Positions 34,840 through 46,559 of a stretch of 64,000 nucleotides of DNA are shown here, piece by piece. Source of the DNA: Toxonevra muliebris (Eukaryota > Arthropoda > Insecta > Diptera > Pallopteridae). Below the pieces are notes generated by a model. It was not told the DNA's origin, did no database searches, and saw only the letters and a list, made by a program, of their open reading frames with translations. The position numbers were made by a program, and so were the translations under genes. Numbering within the stretch: the stretch's first letter is position 1; each line of letters opens with the position of its first letter. The DNA lies in NCBI GenBank assembly GCA_963691655.1, contig OY829326.1, forward strand, positions 52,817,776 through 52,881,775. The letters are read 5' to 3'.

Positions 34840-36730
34840 TCGGATTAAGCGGGCCCTCAACATAATGATATTGAGGGAGCTCTTGACAACGCGACTTTTG
34901 ACGGCTTGTACAATAAAGCTGGTCAGCATGAAATGGATCCGGTTCTTGTTAACTGGATACGCTCAATGCTGTCATTAAGACTTATGATGGTTCAAGCTGA
35001 TTGTGGTTAACCTGTGACTTGTGGCGTGAATACAGGATGTCCTCAAGGGGGCGTACTCTCTCTACTGCTATGGTGTCTGCTGGTCTCTGCTGCTTGTTTC
35101 ACTAAATGTGTATAGATCACAGGCCTATGCCAATGACGTTGCCTGGGGTATGTTTGTAGGAAGGCCCAAACTGCTCTGAATATGATTGACTCTTGGTGTT
35201 GCACAAACAGGCTATAGGTTAACCCTCTTAAAACTGTTGCTATTCTTTTCTCCAGGCGAAGGGAAATTGATGATCTCATTTTACCAGTACTCAGAGAAAT
35301 CATTATTCAGCAATCCTATGAAGTATTTAGGAGTCATTCTAGATAGTAAACTTCTATGGCGTTCTCATGTTGATCTAAAGGTATCCAAGACACAGGCAGC
35401 TTTTTGTCAATGTAAGGCTGTTTTTGTAAAACATTTGGTCTATCACCTTATAAAGTCTTATGGTTATATAAGGCTATGATTAGACCCATCATCACCTATA
35501 CATCCATAGTCTGGTGTAGTAGACTTAATGTTGACAGTGTTGGGAAAGTTCTTGCCAGACTTCAAAGGACTGTGGCCATTTGTTGTACAGGAGCTTTTCC
35601 GACAACACCTGGCCCATCCTTGGATGCATTGCTCAACTTACCACCCCTTGATATTTTTGCTAAAGGAGAGGCTGTCAAAGCCATCTACAGGCTTAAACGC
35701 AATGGGTATTGGTATGACACTTGCTGGGATATTGGTGACATTGTTGAAGGTACTGATATGGATCTAACAGCTCTATCAATGCCATCCGATACAATGCCAA
35801 TAATTCCAGTTTTAAAACAGCGCTATACAATTCAAATTCCAGAGGCCCAAAACTGGGATTTTGCCTTGACCTGAGCCTGGAGTTTATTATAAGCGCATTT
35901 TCAGTGACGGTTCCAAAACAGAATACGGTTCGGGTTCTAGGGTCTTCATTTAAAATGATGAAGTGCACCTTCACTTCTCTCTTGGGTTGTATGCTTCTGT
36001 TTTTCAAGCAGAAATTTTTGCAATCATCAAGGCAATGTACCATGTCTTTGATAATGGTTAGAGAGAAAGGAGTATCTGTGTATTTAATGACAGACAGGCT
36101 GCGCTTAAATCCTTGCTTAATCCTCTAACCACGTCTAAACTGGTTATGCATTGCAAATCCAGGCTTGATTTTGTTGGAAAACACAATAGCCTGCTGTTGA
36201 TATGGGTCCCTGGGCACTCAGGAATTCCAGGAAATGAATCTGCTGTCCTTCTGGCCAGAAGAGGTTCGAAAACTGGCCCAGAACCTGTACTGTCTTTGTC
36301 GTCTACAGCCATCAAGACCACCATTAATGAGTGAGTCGATTTGACCCACAATCGTAAATGGGAGGAACTGAGAGGCTTTAGACAGATAAAAGACCAAGTT
36401 ACCTGTTATCTCGAAGCTTTTAACAGACTTTCTGTTATCACTTAACAGAAAGAGCTGTAGTCATTGGTGGGGCTATATACAGGTCACTTCTCTTGTGATT
36501 GGCCTGGAAGCTAGTGCCTTCTATGCTTCCTGTGGTTTGGAGAAAGAATGTGAAGAGACGGCGGACCACTTTCTTAGTGTCTGCCCTGCTTTCTGCCAGA
36601 TCAGAGTAAGCATATTTGGCACTGGAGTGCTGGGAGACAAACACCTGAGCTTTTTAACACCGCAGGATCTTAAACCGCCGAAGTTAAAACTAGCCCTTGG
36701 TCTACGTTACTGTAAATTGTAAAAACAAGA
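34840..36730 (+). pseudogene. 5'-truncated non-LTR retrotransposon (LOA-like), RT plus RNase H
   Basis: In an intact element this would be the ORF2 reverse transcriptase with C-terminal RNase H that copies element RNA at the target site. The RT starts within the fingers/palm: DIEGALDNATFD at 34867, then a TAA in frame, then the GCPQGGVLS block at about 35035-35060. The catalytic box reads AYANDVAW at 35123-35146 instead of YADD, and a frame change separates it from the preceding block. The thumb-like KYLGVILDSKLLWRSHVD lies at about 35320-35380. RNase H parts follow: SDGSKTEYGSGS near 35903, QAEIFAI near 36008, NDRQAALKSL near 36085 and LLIWVPGHSGIPGNE near 36200. A Cys-rich tail (YASCGLEKECEETADHFLSV) is at 36522-36581. 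Several frameshifts and stops and the changed catalytic Asp mean it is inactive. The GCPQGGVLS and DIEGA motifs with RNase H point to the Jockey superfamily, probably the LOA clade. Confidence 0.88.
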
Positions 36731-37135
36731 AAAGGTTACAAAAAGAGTGTGAAGGCTTGGTGTATCAACAACTTTCTCTTCGATGTTAAAGTTGTACGAC
36801 TTCAAAATAAAAAACCTGACATCGCTACCTGATTTATTTAAACAAATTACAGCAACATTAAGAAAAATGCACTTACTTTTACCACTCTATGTTATACGTT
36901 CAGTTCTTGTCACCCGCATGGAATGAGAACAAAAATACCGATGTTGTATTCAGTCATACATTCATTCATGTTGGTTTTCACTGTTAAATAAATAAATTTA
37001 TTTTTGTTGATATTTTCAAAATTCTGATAAGAAAATATATTATTAGAATTTTTTTTTTAGAATTTCAATTATATGGCAACGTGCCACAATATTAGATTTG
37101 TATCTGGCTCGATTATACCTAATGAAGTAAGCACC
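36731..37135. other. LINE 3' flank and tRNA upstream region
   Basis: AT-rich DNA with no clear poly-A or simple-repeat tail for the LINE. The exact 3' end of that element is therefore uncertain, possibly near 36830. Confidence 0.4.
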
Positions 37136-37207
37136 TCCCATATTGTCTAGTGGTTAGGATACCCGGCTCTCACCCGGGAGGCCCGGGTTCGATTCCCGGT
37201 ATGGGAA
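37136..37207 (+). tRNA. tRNA-Glu (anticodon CTC)
   Basis: A canonical 72-nt cloverleaf that decodes GAG codons. The acceptor stem TCCCATA pairs with TATGGGA at the 3' end, and the discriminator base is A. The D-arm region contains the A-box TAGTGGTTAGG. The anticodon stem CCCGG/CCGGG closes the loop CTCTCAC, with CTC at 37169-37171. The T-stem CCGGG/CCCGG encloses TTCGATT, and the B-box is GGTTCGATTCC (37186-37196). There is no intron and CCA is not encoded, as usual in eukaryotes. It stands alone. All stems pair fully, unlike the tRNA-like heads of the SINEs in this window, so it is probably a functional gene. Confidence 0.97.
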
Positions 37208-37210
37208 AAC

Positions 37211-37217
37211 TTTTTTT
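37211..37217 (+). terminator. Pol III T-run terminator of tRNA-Glu
   Basis: A run of seven T residues three bases after the tRNA 3' end, the standard RNA polymerase III termination signal. Confidence 0.9.
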
Positions 37218-37868
37218 AAGAACGTGAGTACTTTTTTTTTTAATTATTTTATAATAAATTATTTTAAAAAAAACGACGATAAACACTTTCACTGCTCAGG
37301 AAAACATTTAACAAACGTTTCTACTGTAGTATAGAAATAAGAGCATAACTACAAAACTGTGTAAGTCTCCATATATTAATCTAATATGAAAGGGACTAAC
37401 TTTAGTAAAATCACAGTAGCTGGCAGAAAATACTGTTCTGAGAAAGTTCTAACTTTTCTGAATACATAAATATTTCGCTAGGTGTGAAATGCTGGAATCT
37501 ATTGGTCGTCGAAACTCTTACTAAAGTTGTCTAGGAATGATTGAGAATATTCATTAGTATGGGTAATGAAACAGCCCGGCCAGCCTAGCACAGCACTCAT
37601 AGGTCAGCATAGCAAGTACTAAGCACAGCAACGCTGCATAGATATGCGATAAACATAGAAGTCTCTCTCGCCTATGATATACATAAATATGTTTATGAAA
37701 CACAGTTTTCTTCTGCCTGTGATATATTTTAACAATTGAAATATAAGTTTTTGAGTTTCTAGTTTATTTTTCAATAGAATATGCTTACCTTCAATTAAGA
37801 TTTTGGTTTTGACTTACTTCAGATGGAGGATTTAATTGTGGGAAATAAAGCATTCAATGTTCATTTAC

Positions 37869-37903
<35 letters not shown>

Positions 37904-38129
37904 GAGTTTTTCAGCTACACTGGTCTGCTCTGCTCTGTGTGTCCCAGGAGATTGGTTTGGACAGAAAAAAACTTTATTAGCTTACAAGCTAAACAAAATA
38001 ATGATAGTTACATCCTTCGTGGGTCAAAAAATCATTCAATTATATAGAATAAACCGCAATGGGAGCAAAATTAAAAAAAGGAACAATACTAGCAGAACCA
38101 CATTAGATTAGATTGAATAAGAAACGGGA
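37218..38129. other. Intergenic DNA with GA microsatellite
   Basis: AT-rich sequence. It includes (AG)n at 37873-37899 (about 13 repeats), which explains the open frames at 37823-38111. No gene could be supported. Confidence 0.5.
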
Positions 38130-38745
38130 ACTTTGTCACCTAGTCACTGAGGCCTTGTGCCTATTGTGGCAAACTCTATAGATTGCAAATCATCCCTGAG
38201 TCTTGTATTCGTCAAGAATTTTAATACATTCTTAGGTGATTTGTGGATTTCTGACGGTTCTTGGTAATAGTTTCCTAAGTAACGAAAACGGGTCCATGTA
38301 AGACAATTACAGTGACACAATAAGTGATCAGCTGTTTCCTCTTCTTCGTCGCATAACCTTCATAAGTCATTCTGACTTATCTTCATATTATATAGGTGCG
38401 TGTTTACTCTACAATGTCCAGTTAAGAAACCTGAGACAATATGAATACCTGTTCTTATTAATCCAAGAATACCTATAGTTCTTTTTCTAGAAATATTTGG
38501 CATGAAGGCTTTTGCTACTCTTATACCTTTTGTTTCCATCCAGTATTGATACGATTTACCTTCAAGCCTTTTATTAAGATTGTGCTTAGTGGAACTCCAT
38601 GGCAGCCGGCAGAATGGTTCTGGCAGTTCCTTTTCTAGCGATCTCATCTGCCTTTTCGTCCCCCATATGCCCACTATGACTTGCTACCCATATTAAATGA
38701 ACTCTGTTGTGGGTAGCTAGTCTATTCAGTAAGTTAGTAATGGAA
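38130..38745 (-). pseudogene. LINE remnant: RNase H C-terminus and 3' end
   Basis: On the minus strand LATHNRVHLIWVASHSG is followed by DEKADEIARK (about 38715-38635). This is the RNase H signature block (LxWxPGHxGIxGNExAD) with the first GH changed to SH. Further on come LTGHCRVNTHLYNMK (about 38426-38382) and CRLCDEEEETADHLL, the Cys-rich tail usual after LINE RNase H domains. The frame shifts at least once near 38640. The 3' region contains GCCACAATAG and CAGTGAC words resembling the 3' end of the LINE at 44640-45290. RT and everything 5' are missing, as expected after truncated target-primed insertion. Confidence 0.8.
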
Positions 38746-38800
38746 CTTTGTTAGTAAGTCAGTAATGGAACTTTATCAGTAAGTCAGTAATGGAACTTTG
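38726..38800 (-). repeat. 25-bp unit repeated three times at the LINE edge
   Basis: Three consecutive copies of a 25-bp unit (TCAGTAAGTTAGTAATGG plus AACTTTG, with one or two changes per copy). In the first unit the minus-strand reading joins the LINE RNase H frame (ITNLLNRL). Each extra 25-bp unit shifts the frame, so the expansion either followed insertion or formed at the 5' truncation junction. Confidence 0.75.
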
Positions 38801-39182
38801 AGAATGAAAAGTGTATGCAAAAAAATCCCCTGAAACAATATAAAAGTAAAAAAAATGGCAAAATATTATGTATATGTTATCAGCCTTAAGTTAATGTACT
38901 CATATATCACCAGTCTTCAAAGAAATTTAAATTATTTTTAACGAAAAAATTGAACGAAGTGAAGAAAAGAAAATTCGACTACTATGAGAAAAATGCACAA
39001 AGGTCTCAATGCAGACCAGAAACCCCTGAGCAGACATAACATACAAATTTTAAAATCAGTTGTCGTGTTAGCTTTTCGGCTTGGATCGGCTAGATTTGCC
39101 CGTCGATACTACAATTATTATTCCTCTTTATGAAAATTAAAAATCCAACCGCAGTAAACTTATTTGGTATAAAAACGGCTCT

Positions 39183-39740
39183 AAAATAATTGATACAACT
39201 GGCTCTGACTTTTTGCTAACTATAGTAGAATCCCGATTATCCGGACATCCGATTATCCAAACTCATAACACTAGCTTTAGACGTTACATTTAAGTGGGTT
39301 GAAAGACAAGATGAATCGGATCCTATACAGTTCTTACAACTAAAGCGGATCAAGGACTTGGTTATAATGAAAATAATTAATACAACTGGCTCTGACTTTT
39401 TGCTAACTATAGTAGAATCCCGATTATCCGGACATCCGATTATCCGAACTCATAACACTAGCTTTAGACGTTACATTTAAGTGGTTTGAAAGACAAGATG
39501 AATCGGATCCTATACAGTTGTTACAACTAAAGCGGATCAGGGATTTGGTTATAATGAAAAGATGTGATTCGTTATGTCAAAGGTCAATAACAAATTGTTT
39601 CCATTGTATTTTTTAGCATACATTTTTGTTGCTCGTATTTTTTTAAAAAAGTATCTTATTGTTCAAATGACGTGTTCTTCTTTGATTTAACTACGAAATC
39701 GACTAACCGGATTTTCCAGATTATCCAGATTATCTATGAA
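39183..39740 (+). mobile_element. pogo/jerky-like transposon remnant with 187-bp tandem duplication
   Basis: Two direct units of about 187 bp (39183-39369 and 39370-39556) differ at only a few positions. Each has a TIR-like stretch (TAGAATCCCGATTATCCGGA, then CATCCGATTATCC) joined directly to coding sequence LALDVTFKWVERQDESDPIQ. After the second unit the frame runs on through LVIMKRCDSLCQRSI to a TAG at 39614-39616. The peptide resembles the extreme C-terminus of pogo/Tigger/jerky-type DDE transposases, and GATTATCCGGA repeats are typical of their ends. A diverged inverted match (CCGGATTTTCCAGATTATCC) lies at 39708-39727. The catalytic core is absent. The assignment rests on eye-recognised similarity only. 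Confidence 0.55.
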
Positions 39741-41599
39741 ATTAAATCTAAATGTTATTTTTTCATGGTTATGACTTTAGTTCATATCGTTAGCTAAGCT
39801 TGCGTGATATTTAATAAGCTTAATGACCGTTTATAGTCATGACAATAACAATGTATATAGAGACGGACAAATCAGATGTTCGTTTTGGAATCCACCACGA
39901 TTTTTCAAAAGTTATATTAGTGATAGTTCTTATAGGTCATTCAGCATCCTATTTCAGTTATTAATATTTGTAATCGTAACCCAGAATTACAAGATTTTTA
40001 CTTTTAATATATTCACTGAAATCTTACAACAGCTGTCAACTCTAAGTTTAGTTATACTTCAATAGATAACTCTTTGGTGATGGCTACTTACAAGCAAAAT
40101 TGGGTAGCCATGATTGCTTTAAGAATTGAATTAATTCTCAATTCAAAATCCTTGGAATTGAAGATTTTGGTTGTTCAGTGACTTAGTAGAATTTTAAGAG
40201 CAATATATTTCTGAAACTTATCAACCCCCGTAATGGGGCAAAAAGGTCGTTTTTTCGAAAAGGCGAAAACACCCATAAGGAAAGGAGCTAATGGGTTAAT
40301 TCGCTCGATATAAATGTTCTACAAAAAATTATACTATAAACTACTAAGCTCACAAACAATCTCAAATGCGAACTTAACAAGTTGTCTTATGGTTTATTAT
40401 ACTTATTTTGTTAGAAATGGGCAAACTTTAGACCTTTAAATTCTGGAAACTGTAATTAGTAATTGATATTTCCAATTCCTTGATTTGCACAAAAATAATT
40501 CCCCGTCAAAAAAAACACATTCTTGTTGAATCAAAATCTTGCATTGTTTCTTTAACTGCATCAGGACTTGCTCTGCAGATACTGTCTTGAAGATAATGGG
40601 GCCTCTATTTATTTGTAGCACAGTCTCCTGCCTTCAAAATCTTTGAAATATATCTATTCCCGAAACCCCTTTTGGATCAACTACTATCATAACAAATAAA
40701 AATTGCTTATTTGATAAATGAAGACAGCAAAAATTGTTCTATATTATTGATCAACTTATAGAATAATAGAAAAAAATTATTAGACTTACCACTTTCAATA
40801 TCCAAAAAGTGTTTAAAGTTTTGAGCTGTTGAATTCGTAAGAGTTCGATTGTTTAGAAGAAACAGGAAACACAATATTGTTGCAGTACCGAGTGTTGTAA
40901 GTTGCTGAATGTTGCAGTTGCTTGCAATTTTGATGTGATGCAGTAAAATGTGTGTGATCGTGTGTTTATTTGTTATTTGTTTTTATTTCTAATATTATAT
41001 TTTTTTAAATAAATAATTTTTGTTTTATGGTTTTTCTATTGTTCCGAAACTATTGTGCCACAATATTTTATATTTCTTCACATTTAAATCCAAAATTTTT
41101 TTAGATATACGCTTAAGCTAAAAACAAAATTATGATTTATGTATGTATGTCCAAAGTGGAAGTTTTTGGAATTTTTTTGTTTTACATATATTTGTTTTTG
41201 AGCTGAATTGAATTTGGTTTTTATTGGAAAATGTTTTTTTTTTTGTTAGTTGTTTAAAAAGTTCTTTTTATTTTTGCCATTTTTAACTTGGATTTTCATG
41301 AAATTTTGTTCAGGAGATTTTCTTTTTTAGTTTAAAATTTTTGCGTTTTCTAACACTTTAAGCTTTTTCAGCGTTTTTGATGAGTTTTTTTTTTCTTCGC
41401 TTATTTTCTCTTCGATTTGCTTCTAATTCACTTTTTAGCTTTCATTTTGTTCTGGTTTTTGGTTTCGAAACTTTACTTTTCTCAGCTTTTCAGCAGTTCA
41501 ATGTCATTTTTTCCAGAATGTTTTCTGTTTTCTTTTTTCTTTAAAACTTATTTTTTTATTTTAACAAAACTTTAATACGAAAATTTACCAAACTAAAAG
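39741..41599. other. AT-rich DNA, nothing identified
   Basis: A 61-codon minus ORF at 40436-40621 is unrecognised. From about 40990 the sequence becomes T-rich. No gene could be supported. Confidence 0.4.
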
Positions 41600-42300
41600 T
41601 ATTTAATTTTTTTTTATATTTTTTAGTTTTTTTGGTTTTTGTTTTTATTTTTGATATATAATTTTTTTTCGTCTTCTTCTTCTTTCTGCTATTGGCCCAG
41701 AATAATAAAAAATTTAACAAATTTTGGCTATTTCGGTTTTTGGTTGCTTTCGCAAAATTTTGATACTATTTTTTTTTATTTATTTATTTTTGTTCTGCTG
41801 CGGTTTTTTGTTTGTTTTGTTGTTTTTTGTTAATTCTGTTTGTTGTTGTTGTTTAGTTGCTGTGGTTGTTGTTGATGTTGTTGTTGCTATTTTTATCTGT
41901 TATTGTTGTTGTTATTGTTGGTTTTATTACTATTTTACTGCATAATTTTGGATTTGGAGTTCGAAGCCGAAAGTTGTTTTTGTATTGTTGGATTTGGTTT
42001 TTGATGCTTGCGATTTATTTTTATTGATTTTGTTTTTATATTGTTGTTGTATTTTTATTATTTCGTTATTTTATTTTATTTTTGTTGTTGTTATTTATTG
42101 TTGCTGCTGTTGTTGTTGTTTTATTTTATTACTGTTACGGTTATTGTTGTTATTGTTTTTGTTGTTGTTGTTGTAGAGTTGCAATTAATCCTTTTATTGT
42201 TGTAGTTGTAGTTGTGAAGTTGTTGTTGTTGCTGTTTGCTGTGTGTAGTTGTATTGTTGTAGTTGTAATCCAAATTTTGTTGTAAATTTTGTTTGTTAAA
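41600..42300. repeat. TTG/TTA-rich (CAA-rich on minus) tract
   Basis: Imperfect TTG, TTGTTA and TTTTATT repeats dominate, giving CAACAA-rich sequence on the minus strand. Open frames on the plus strand are Leu/Val/Cys simple-sequence peptides. CAA-rich tracts of this kind are common in fly introns and 5' UTRs. Read in another phase on the minus strand they would give Gln- or Asn-rich peptides, but stops are frequent and no exon is evident. Confidence 0.6.
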
Positions 42301-44639
42301 TTTTGAGAAACTAACTTAAAATCACTTTTTGTTGTATTAAACTTAAAAAATAATTATTTATTTATTATTATGATTTTTTTTTTTATTTATTATTTTTATA
42401 TTATTTTTGTTTTAACTAAAAATTATTTACAAATTATTATTTTAATTAAAATAGAAAACAAATTTGATTGCACATAAGTTTTGTTGTTGTTGTTGGTTTT
42501 TTTTGTAATTATTTTTTATTTCTTTTTATTCTTAACAAAACAATATTTAATATAAGAATCAACAACGTTTTAACGTAATTATTAAAAATGTTCCAAACAG
42601 TCAAAAAGCACCTGAAATGAGAATTTAATGATTTGTAATTTAATATTTGATTTAATTAAAATACAAAAACAAAACATGGGAAAAAATAGAAACTGAAAAA
42701 TGCTTTCGATATTCGTTTTTTGTTTTTTTTTTCTTTAAGAAGTTCTTTTTAATAGTTTCGGTATCTAAATGATAGAAATTTCAATTTCATTAAATTTAGT
42801 TCACCGCATTCACTTTCTTTTCTTTCTATTTAATTCAAATAAAAATACAAAATGCTAAATTTAAATGTTACTAAAATACTTAAAAGTATTTAGTATTTAG
42901 CATTTGTTTGTTTTTTTTTTTTTTTTTCTTCAATCATTTATTCAAAACATGTGATTTGCTAAAAGAAAACAAAACCAGAAAAAAAACGAAAACAACAAAT
43001 TAATTTGGTATTTTATTTTTAACTTTCAAATACAAACAAATAATCAGCAAAGAAAAAAGCGTAAACGTATAAAAAAAAATACTTTTAATTATTTTATAAT
43101 CAAAAATTATATAAAAACAAAAATTAGCGATTGTCGCGTGTCTTTTCGTTCATTAGCAGTTCCAAATATAATTTCTTTAATCTTTTATGAATCAAATGTT
43201 AAGTGGTTTTGAGAAATGATTAATTTTTCAGAAGTGACAAGTTATCTTCATATACATATACAGTGTTCCATATTTTATTTTTTTTTATATATATAGTATA
43301 TATTTTTCCGCCTTTATTTTACTTTTTACAATTAGTATCAAAATATCAATTCCTGTGTGATTCACAAACCGGAAAACATTCCGAAATGAAAATGAGATTT
43401 ACACATGTTTTTTTAAGTTTTTTCAAAATTCAAATTTAAATTAAAATATTCTGTTTCAAAATATAACTAAAAGAAAACCCTAACGAAAATTTAAAAATAA
43501 CATGAAGCATAGACGAAAATGCAAATCAGAGTTCAAGAAAATGTTCTCAAATATTTTCATTTTAGTAAAAACATTTTATAATAAATCGATCTCAAATTTG
43601 AACAAACTTCCAAGCAATTTAGGTAAAACTAGTTTCCTGTTTTGAATTTTGAAAACTTCTATATATTTTCAAATAAATTTTCACAAAGACTGAGCTTATC
43701 TCTCGGAAAGCTTTAAAAAATTGTTATACAAAAGTGCACGCAAATTTCTCATGCCTTTTTTGACGATTTCTTTACAAGTCTGAAAAATATTAAAGCCCTG
43801 ACTTTACCTGAAGGTTGAAACGACCGAAATATGTGAATCAGCCAAACACAATACAACATGTGTGCACGTTTGCTTTGAACCAATGTGAACGAACCTCGAC
43901 ATAGAATTTCGCACAAGTTATACAATAAAGCAAATGATTTTAAAAATTTGATATTAGTTTTCGAACCAGTCATCAAGGTCCAAGGTAGTGAAACAAACAA
44001 GTTCGAGGTTAGGAGACCTTAGATTTTTTTTCTACCCATTGGTCCTCTCACATATCTTTCCTCTTTCTCTATCTAGGGTAATAGTACAATGGTCCTTGAG
44101 ACTGAGTGCTTTGGTTTAGTCCAGTCCAACCTCAACTCTAACTCTAAGTCTACACATAATACATGTTGCTTTCACCTACACCCAATGTGCGCACATGTTG
44201 TATCGACTATACTCTGCTTTACTTTCCATATACCATTTACAAAAAAAAAAAAAAAAAACACAACCATTTTGTACACCACAACGTAACCGCACTTTGTTGT
44301 AAATCTTTAAATTTATAGAATTTTCAGAAAACGTAAAAAAAAAATTGATTATGACGTAAAAAAGAAGGTTTCACAAGCAGAAGGATAAAAGGCAAAATAC
44401 AATACAAAATACACAATGCAAAATACAATAATAATACAAAATGTACAGTAAAGTCTTGCCGTTGTAGTTCGATATTTGCAGTCTTTGAGAAACTCGTGCT
44501 AGCTTAACCTCTGATCCGACGATATATAATTTCAAAATCAAATAAAACATTTGAAAATTTTTTTTTTAAATCAAATCAATCAGAATTGACAAATTAATGA
44601 AGTTGTTAAAGCATGGAGAAAGTATTTATGGCCTTTTGT
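42301..44639. other. AT-rich non-coding DNA
   Basis: Poly-T and poly-A tracts (for example 42910-42928 and 44239-44258). The 83-codon minus ORF at 43749-44000 has ordinary-looking composition but no known motif. No gene could be supported. Confidence 0.4.
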
Positions 44640-45290
44640 GCCGTGAAAAATATCTAATTTAAAAAACGATCGTTATGGTGATGGAGTGCCTTGATAAACT
44701 AAATACGCTTGGGTTATATAATCGGGATTGGATTCCACGTCATATTGGGATTAAAGGAAATGAATTTGCAGATATACTAGCAAAGAAAAGAGCATCAACT
44801 CTTTTTGTAGGTCCAGAGCCATTTTGCGGAATAGTAAAGGAACGTTCTCTATTCTAATTAAGAAAGAAGAAGAAAATCAAAGGAAATTATATTGGGAACA
44901 CAGACCAGGACAAGAGCATTCGAAAGAACTATTAAGAACCTATAACCTAAAACACTTCAATTAATGTATGAATTTGTCAAAGAATAGTCTTAGAATCATT
45001 ACAGGAATTCTAACAGTTGAACTATCACCTAACAAAGTTGGGAATAACATCTAATGAATCATGTAGGTTTTGCTGAGAAGATAGGACTGTGCCCCGCACT
45101 TATACATATTCGCAAAAGAAATCTGGGTGACCACCAAATATCAGATGATAATTTCAACTTTATAGAAATAGGATCCATACTAAAATTGATATTGGAGGCT
45201 GGACTTATGGGAATACTATAAGTCCAAGAAGGGCCACAATAGATCTTAAAGGTCGCAGTGCGCTACCCCAACAATAATAATATCACTATT
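44640..45290 (+). pseudogene. LINE remnant: RNase H C-terminus with (AAT)n-type 3' tail
   Basis: The ORF at 44675-44857 (MVMECLDKLNTLGLYNRDW, then IPRHIGIKGNEFADILAKK) is the C-terminal half of a LINE RNase H: a WxPxHxGIxGNExAD block followed by the usual GPEPFCG segment. Downstream, in shifted frames, are LRIITGILTVELSPN and a Cys-containing SNESCRFC-like tail. The 3' end is GGCCACAATAGATCTTAAAG, then GTCGCAGTGC and a short AATAATAAT tail at about 45281-45291. This end matches the end of the SINE at 56779-56975 and, more weakly, the LINE at 38130. Frameshifts and loss of RT make it a dead, 5'-truncated copy. Confidence 0.8.
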
Positions 45291-45647
45291 TAAATTCAGT
45301 AACGGTCCTCAAGTACCTGATATTAAATCAAAATTAATTAAACCCAAAACCAGATTTGAAAGTTGATATATATTGGATTGTGTTCACTCTCTAACTGATT
45401 CAGACTTTGAGGAAATGGTTAGGAGCAACTACTATTATGTCTGAGATATTTATCGAGGGGAAAGTTTTATGAACAGAAGAACCGTAGAACTAAAAAATCT
45501 TATTGTTTATCTCAAAATTAAGGTATCAAAAACTGATTGGAATATTATGTTTTGATGCTGAAATGCAAAGTTTGTTTACTATTGTTCACTAAATTCATCT
45601 GCATTTTCTGTTTATAAAATATATACCTCTGAATAGACGATATATGT
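45291..45647. other. AT-rich spacer, nothing identified
   Basis: DNA between the LINE tail and the next TIR element, with no supportable feature. Confidence 0.4.
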
Positions 45648-46154
45648 ATATGGGGCAATCCATGTCAACAAATTTTACCATCAACATTCTTATTTCCGAT
45701 TTATATTCTATGACAAAAGATTATTTTGAAATTTTTTTGTGAAGTCGGTCGAAAAGTTTCATAAATTTTGAAATTTAAAAAGAAAAATAGTAGGAATCGT
45801 TTACCCACTTTAAGACTAGGTTTAAAATTTATGGAATTGAAGGTAGAGTTTTTGGAAATTTTTAAAAAATATTCGATTATTAAGTCATGTTAAAAACCAA
45901 GATTTTAAGTTTTAAATTGAGAAGCCTTTATTAAAAAAGCTTCTGATATGCTTTGCATAATAAAAAAAATTAAAATTGATGCATTCCTCAAAAAGTTAAT
46001 AAGCATTTGACAAAATTTTCGGAAATTCATATCTCATGAACGGCTTCACAAAGAAACCTCACAATGATCAAGTAAGTTTTTCTCACAGAAAAATCAGTCA
46101 AATCGAAAATGAGAATGTTAATTGAAAGATATGTTGGTATGGATTGCCCCATAT
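45648..46154. mobile_element. TIR element, ATATGGG family member 2
   Basis: The left end reads ATATGGGGCAATCCATGTCA and the right end reverse-complemented reads ATATGGGGCAATCCATACCA. Both continue to CAACA, AACATTCT and TTTCCGATTT/TTTTCGATTT about 50 bp inside. The body is about 506 bp with no coding capacity. The terminal motif resembles that of 18958-19543, though the interiors differ, so they may be two subfamilies using related transposases. Confidence 0.68.
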
Positions 46155-46559
46155 TTATATGCAACTAAAATTAGTTTTTTAAAATAGTTTTCAAAATATG
46201 AAATGTTAGAACAATAAATTTAATCAATTATTTGAAATTTCTTTAAGAATATTATAAATTAAAATATGCTACTTCTACTCAGTTTCAGCTAAGTTTTCAA
46301 AAGATTTTTACAGTTTTTGGCAACTTTGTTTTTTTTTTTTTTTTGTATTCTAAGATAATGTTTTGACAGTTCCAAGGTAAAACTCATTAAGTAACATAAT
46401 TCGAAAACAAAGAAAATCAAATATTAAAATTATGTACTTATTTTTTGTAAAATTGTATTAAAAGTTCGGTGTCTTACAAAAAATTTTCTGAATATAAGCT
46501 ATGAAAATCAGTGTAGGGTTTTTATTAAATTTGTACTTTGATTTCCAGGCAGCTGCTAT

